This document shows positions 6,963-8,066 of a stretch of 8,066 bases of DNA, piece after piece. A model generated the notes under the pieces. It made no database searches. It was not told the DNA's origin and saw nothing but the letters and a program-made list of their open reading frames with translations. The stretch comes from Planctomycetota bacterium (GTDB lineage: Bacteria > Planctomycetota > Phycisphaerae > WQYP01): assembly GCA_021826605.1 (NCBI GenBank), contig JAKAZF010000102.1, forward strand, positions 1-8,066, given 5' to 3'. Both the position numbers and the translations under genes were made by a program. Each line of letters opens with the position of its first letter. Positions within the stretch are counted from its first letter, which is position 1.

Positions 6963-7068
6963 CGCCAAATTTAATATTTAATCCCGTCCGAAGTGCGGCA
7001 AGGTGAGCAAGTTGGGGGGATGTGCGGTGCCAAGTCGAGTTTGATAATGCCCGCAGAGTGGAGGGCTT

Positions 7069-8066
7069 TCAGGGGAGCTTGGGCTGAGCCGCCGCGCCCA
7101 AAATGTGCATGGCGGGCAAGGCATCGCCGGCGGAATTGAATAGTGAGCGGTACGCCCATGGGTTATGGCGAAAGGCCAGGCAGGTAGGGTTATACTCACC
7201 GCCCCAGTACCAGACGCCCATACCAAGATGATGGGGTATGGCTTTGACAATATTGATGACGGATTGCAGATATTGGCATTGTCCCTGGGGGGTAAAGGGA
7301 AAGGGCATATTTTTTTTGTGTGCCCAGCCGACATTGTGGCGACCACCAATCCACGGATAGGCGGTTTCGGCAACGATGATCGGCTTGTGCACCGCTCGGG
7401 CCACGGCATCAAGCGTGGTGCGAAGATTTTTCAGCGGTCCCTGCCAGTAGGGATAATAATCAAAACCCACAACGTTAAAATGGACGCCATGTCTGATGAG
7501 TTCCCGGTAAAAAGTTGGTGCGTACGAAAACCCTCCCACCTGAATCATGATGAGCGGCTTTTTGGCTCCGGCGGCAGAATCTATGCCGTCAATGGCCGCA
7601 TTAAGCAAGGACGCCACGCGCTTCCATCGGGCGCGATGACCGACCCATAACCGACCCTTCGGCCATAATATTCCATTATTAATTTCATTACCGACGAGAA
7701 CCATTCCGGGCATTGCATGAGCGTGCTTGAAGGACGTTATCACCCGAAAACAGTAGGCACGCAGGCGAGTTTTTAATTGGGTAATCGTGAGATGCCGCCA
7801 GAGAGCCGGCGTAATTTGATGGCCCGGGTCGGCCCATGTATCGGAAAAGTGCAGGTCGAGTACAAAGTTAAACCCGGCGTTGACAATTTTCTTAGCGAGT
7901 GGCAGCGTGTAAGCCAGGTTGTTAAGGGTATTGAGCTTGCCGAATTTTTTAACTTCCGCCGCCGTGGGTCGATGAAAAAGCCGCAACCTGAGAGTGTTGC
8001 AGCCCGCTTGCCTGAACGCCGCCAGTGCGCCGATCGTTTGATGATGGTATTGATAAATGCCGCCAT
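7069..8066 (-). CDS. GH53 endo-beta-1,4-galactanase (arabinogalactan type), N-terminus outside the window
   Basis: The minus-strand frame is open from the right edge to the TGA at 7071-7069 and gives 331 visible residues. It hydrolyses internal beta-1,4-galactosyl bonds in pectic galactan and type I arabinogalactan. In order from the edge: GCNTLRLRLF (21-30, an early barrel strand), FVLDLHFSDTWADPGHQ (67-83, strongly conserved in GH53), VGNEINNGILWP (124-135, with acid/base E127), VVGFDYYPYW (198-207) and IVAETAYPW (230-238, with nucleophile E233). The end (VWYWGGEYNP, then WAYRSLFNSAGDALPAMHIL) matches the usual close of the catalytic domain, so there is no C-terminal binding module. GH53 catalytic domains are about 330-400 residues, so roughly the first 20-60 residues and any signal peptide are missing. 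A TTG at 7986 lies within the conserved barrel and cannot be the start. It converges on the arabinofuranosidase gene, so the two are not one operon, but the shared substrate suggests one pathway. Confidence 0.93.
   Translation of the reverse strand, partial: GGIYQYHHQTIGALAAFRQAGCNTLRLRLFHRPTAAEVKKFGKLNTLNNLAYTLPLAKKIVNAGFNFVLDLHFSDTWADPGHQITPALWRHLTITQLKTRLRAYCFRVITSFKHAHAMPGMVLVGNEINNGILWPKGRLWVGHRARWKRVASLLNAAIDGIDSAAGAKKPLIMIQVGGFSYAPTFYRELIRHGVHFNVVGFDYYPYWQGPLKNLRTTLDAVARAVHKPIIVAETAYPWIGGRHNVGWAHKKNMPFPFTPQGQCQYLQSVINIVKAIPHHLGMGVWYWGGEYNPTCLAFRHNPWAYRSLFNSAGDALPAMHILGAAAQPKLP

Larger units (their letters stand above)
6522..7068. other. Intergenic region without a convincing gene between two convergent carbohydrate genes
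   Basis: This stretch of about 550 bases separates the arabinofuranosidase and galactanase genes, whose 3' ends face it. The only forward reading frame of note is a 39-codon one at 6555-6674, in frame with the enzyme's stop, with no ribosome binding site and no recognisable protein. Reverse frames give only low-complexity shadows. It contains a short hairpin (6544-6556), a GC-rich inverted repeat (6677-6690), a longer possible hairpin (6736-6770), a T9 tract at 6879-6887, a GC-rich block with a tandem 15-base duplication (6922-6962) and an AT-rich patch (6967-6979). It may hold the terminators of both genes; nothing shows decay of a former gene. Confidence 0.6.

Noticed and set aside
7165..7650. 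A 161-codon plus-strand frame
   Set aside because: It lies antisense to conserved GH53 active-site coding sequence, has no ribosome binding site and no recognisable family.
7773..8066. A minus-strand frame of 97 codons beginning with ATG at the right edge
   Set aside because: It is out of frame with the GH53 gene. The GH53 frame remains open to the edge and gives the conserved residues GCNTLRLRLF, so this is a shadow.

Overview
The window looks like a piece of a bacterial chromosome from a plant-polysaccharide degrader. Base composition is moderate, a little above half G+C by eye. Strong purine-rich ribosome binding sites precede two of the genes. A Tat-exported GH127/GH146-type enzyme, a GH53 galactanase and a large WD40-like propeller protein together would fit a soil or peat bacterium such as a Planctomycetota, Acidobacteriota or Verrucomicrobiota member. 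The sequence alone does not settle the phylum. There are no RNA genes, insertion sequences, integrases, CRISPR arrays or phage genes.

Layout: (1) bases 2-2155, plus strand, the 3' part of a beta-propeller (WD40-like) gene whose start lies left of the window. (2) 2181-2528, minus strand, a 115-residue single-span membrane protein of unknown function with a very good ribosome binding site; it converges on gene 1 and diverges from gene 3. (3) 2665-3954, plus, a major facilitator superfamily transporter. (4) A 104-base gap that holds a LacI-like inverted repeat (3968-3985). (5) 4059-6521, plus, a Tat-secreted beta-L-arabinofuranosidase of the DUF1680 clan with the full Zn/Cys active-site signature. 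(6) 6522-7068, about 550 bases with no convincing gene but with small inverted repeats, a T9 tract and a perfect tandem 15-bp duplication. (7) 7069-8066, minus, a GH53 endo-beta-1,4-galactanase complete at its C-terminus and running off the right edge at its N-terminus.

How they may work together: GH53 cuts the beta-1,4-galactan chains and the DUF1680 enzyme removes L-arabinofuranose units. Both substrates occur as side chains of pectic rhamnogalacturonan I and type I arabinogalactan, so the right half reads as a small pectin side-chain utilisation locus. The transporter directly upstream of the arabinofuranosidase could import the released sugar, and the inverted repeat between them could be the operator that ties expression to sugar availability; both of these are inferences. 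The left-hand propeller gene and the small membrane protein have no visible link to this pathway. I did not find a clearly new multi-gene system. The most worthwhile leads are the operator candidate, the small orphan membrane protein and the tandem duplication in the intergenic region.
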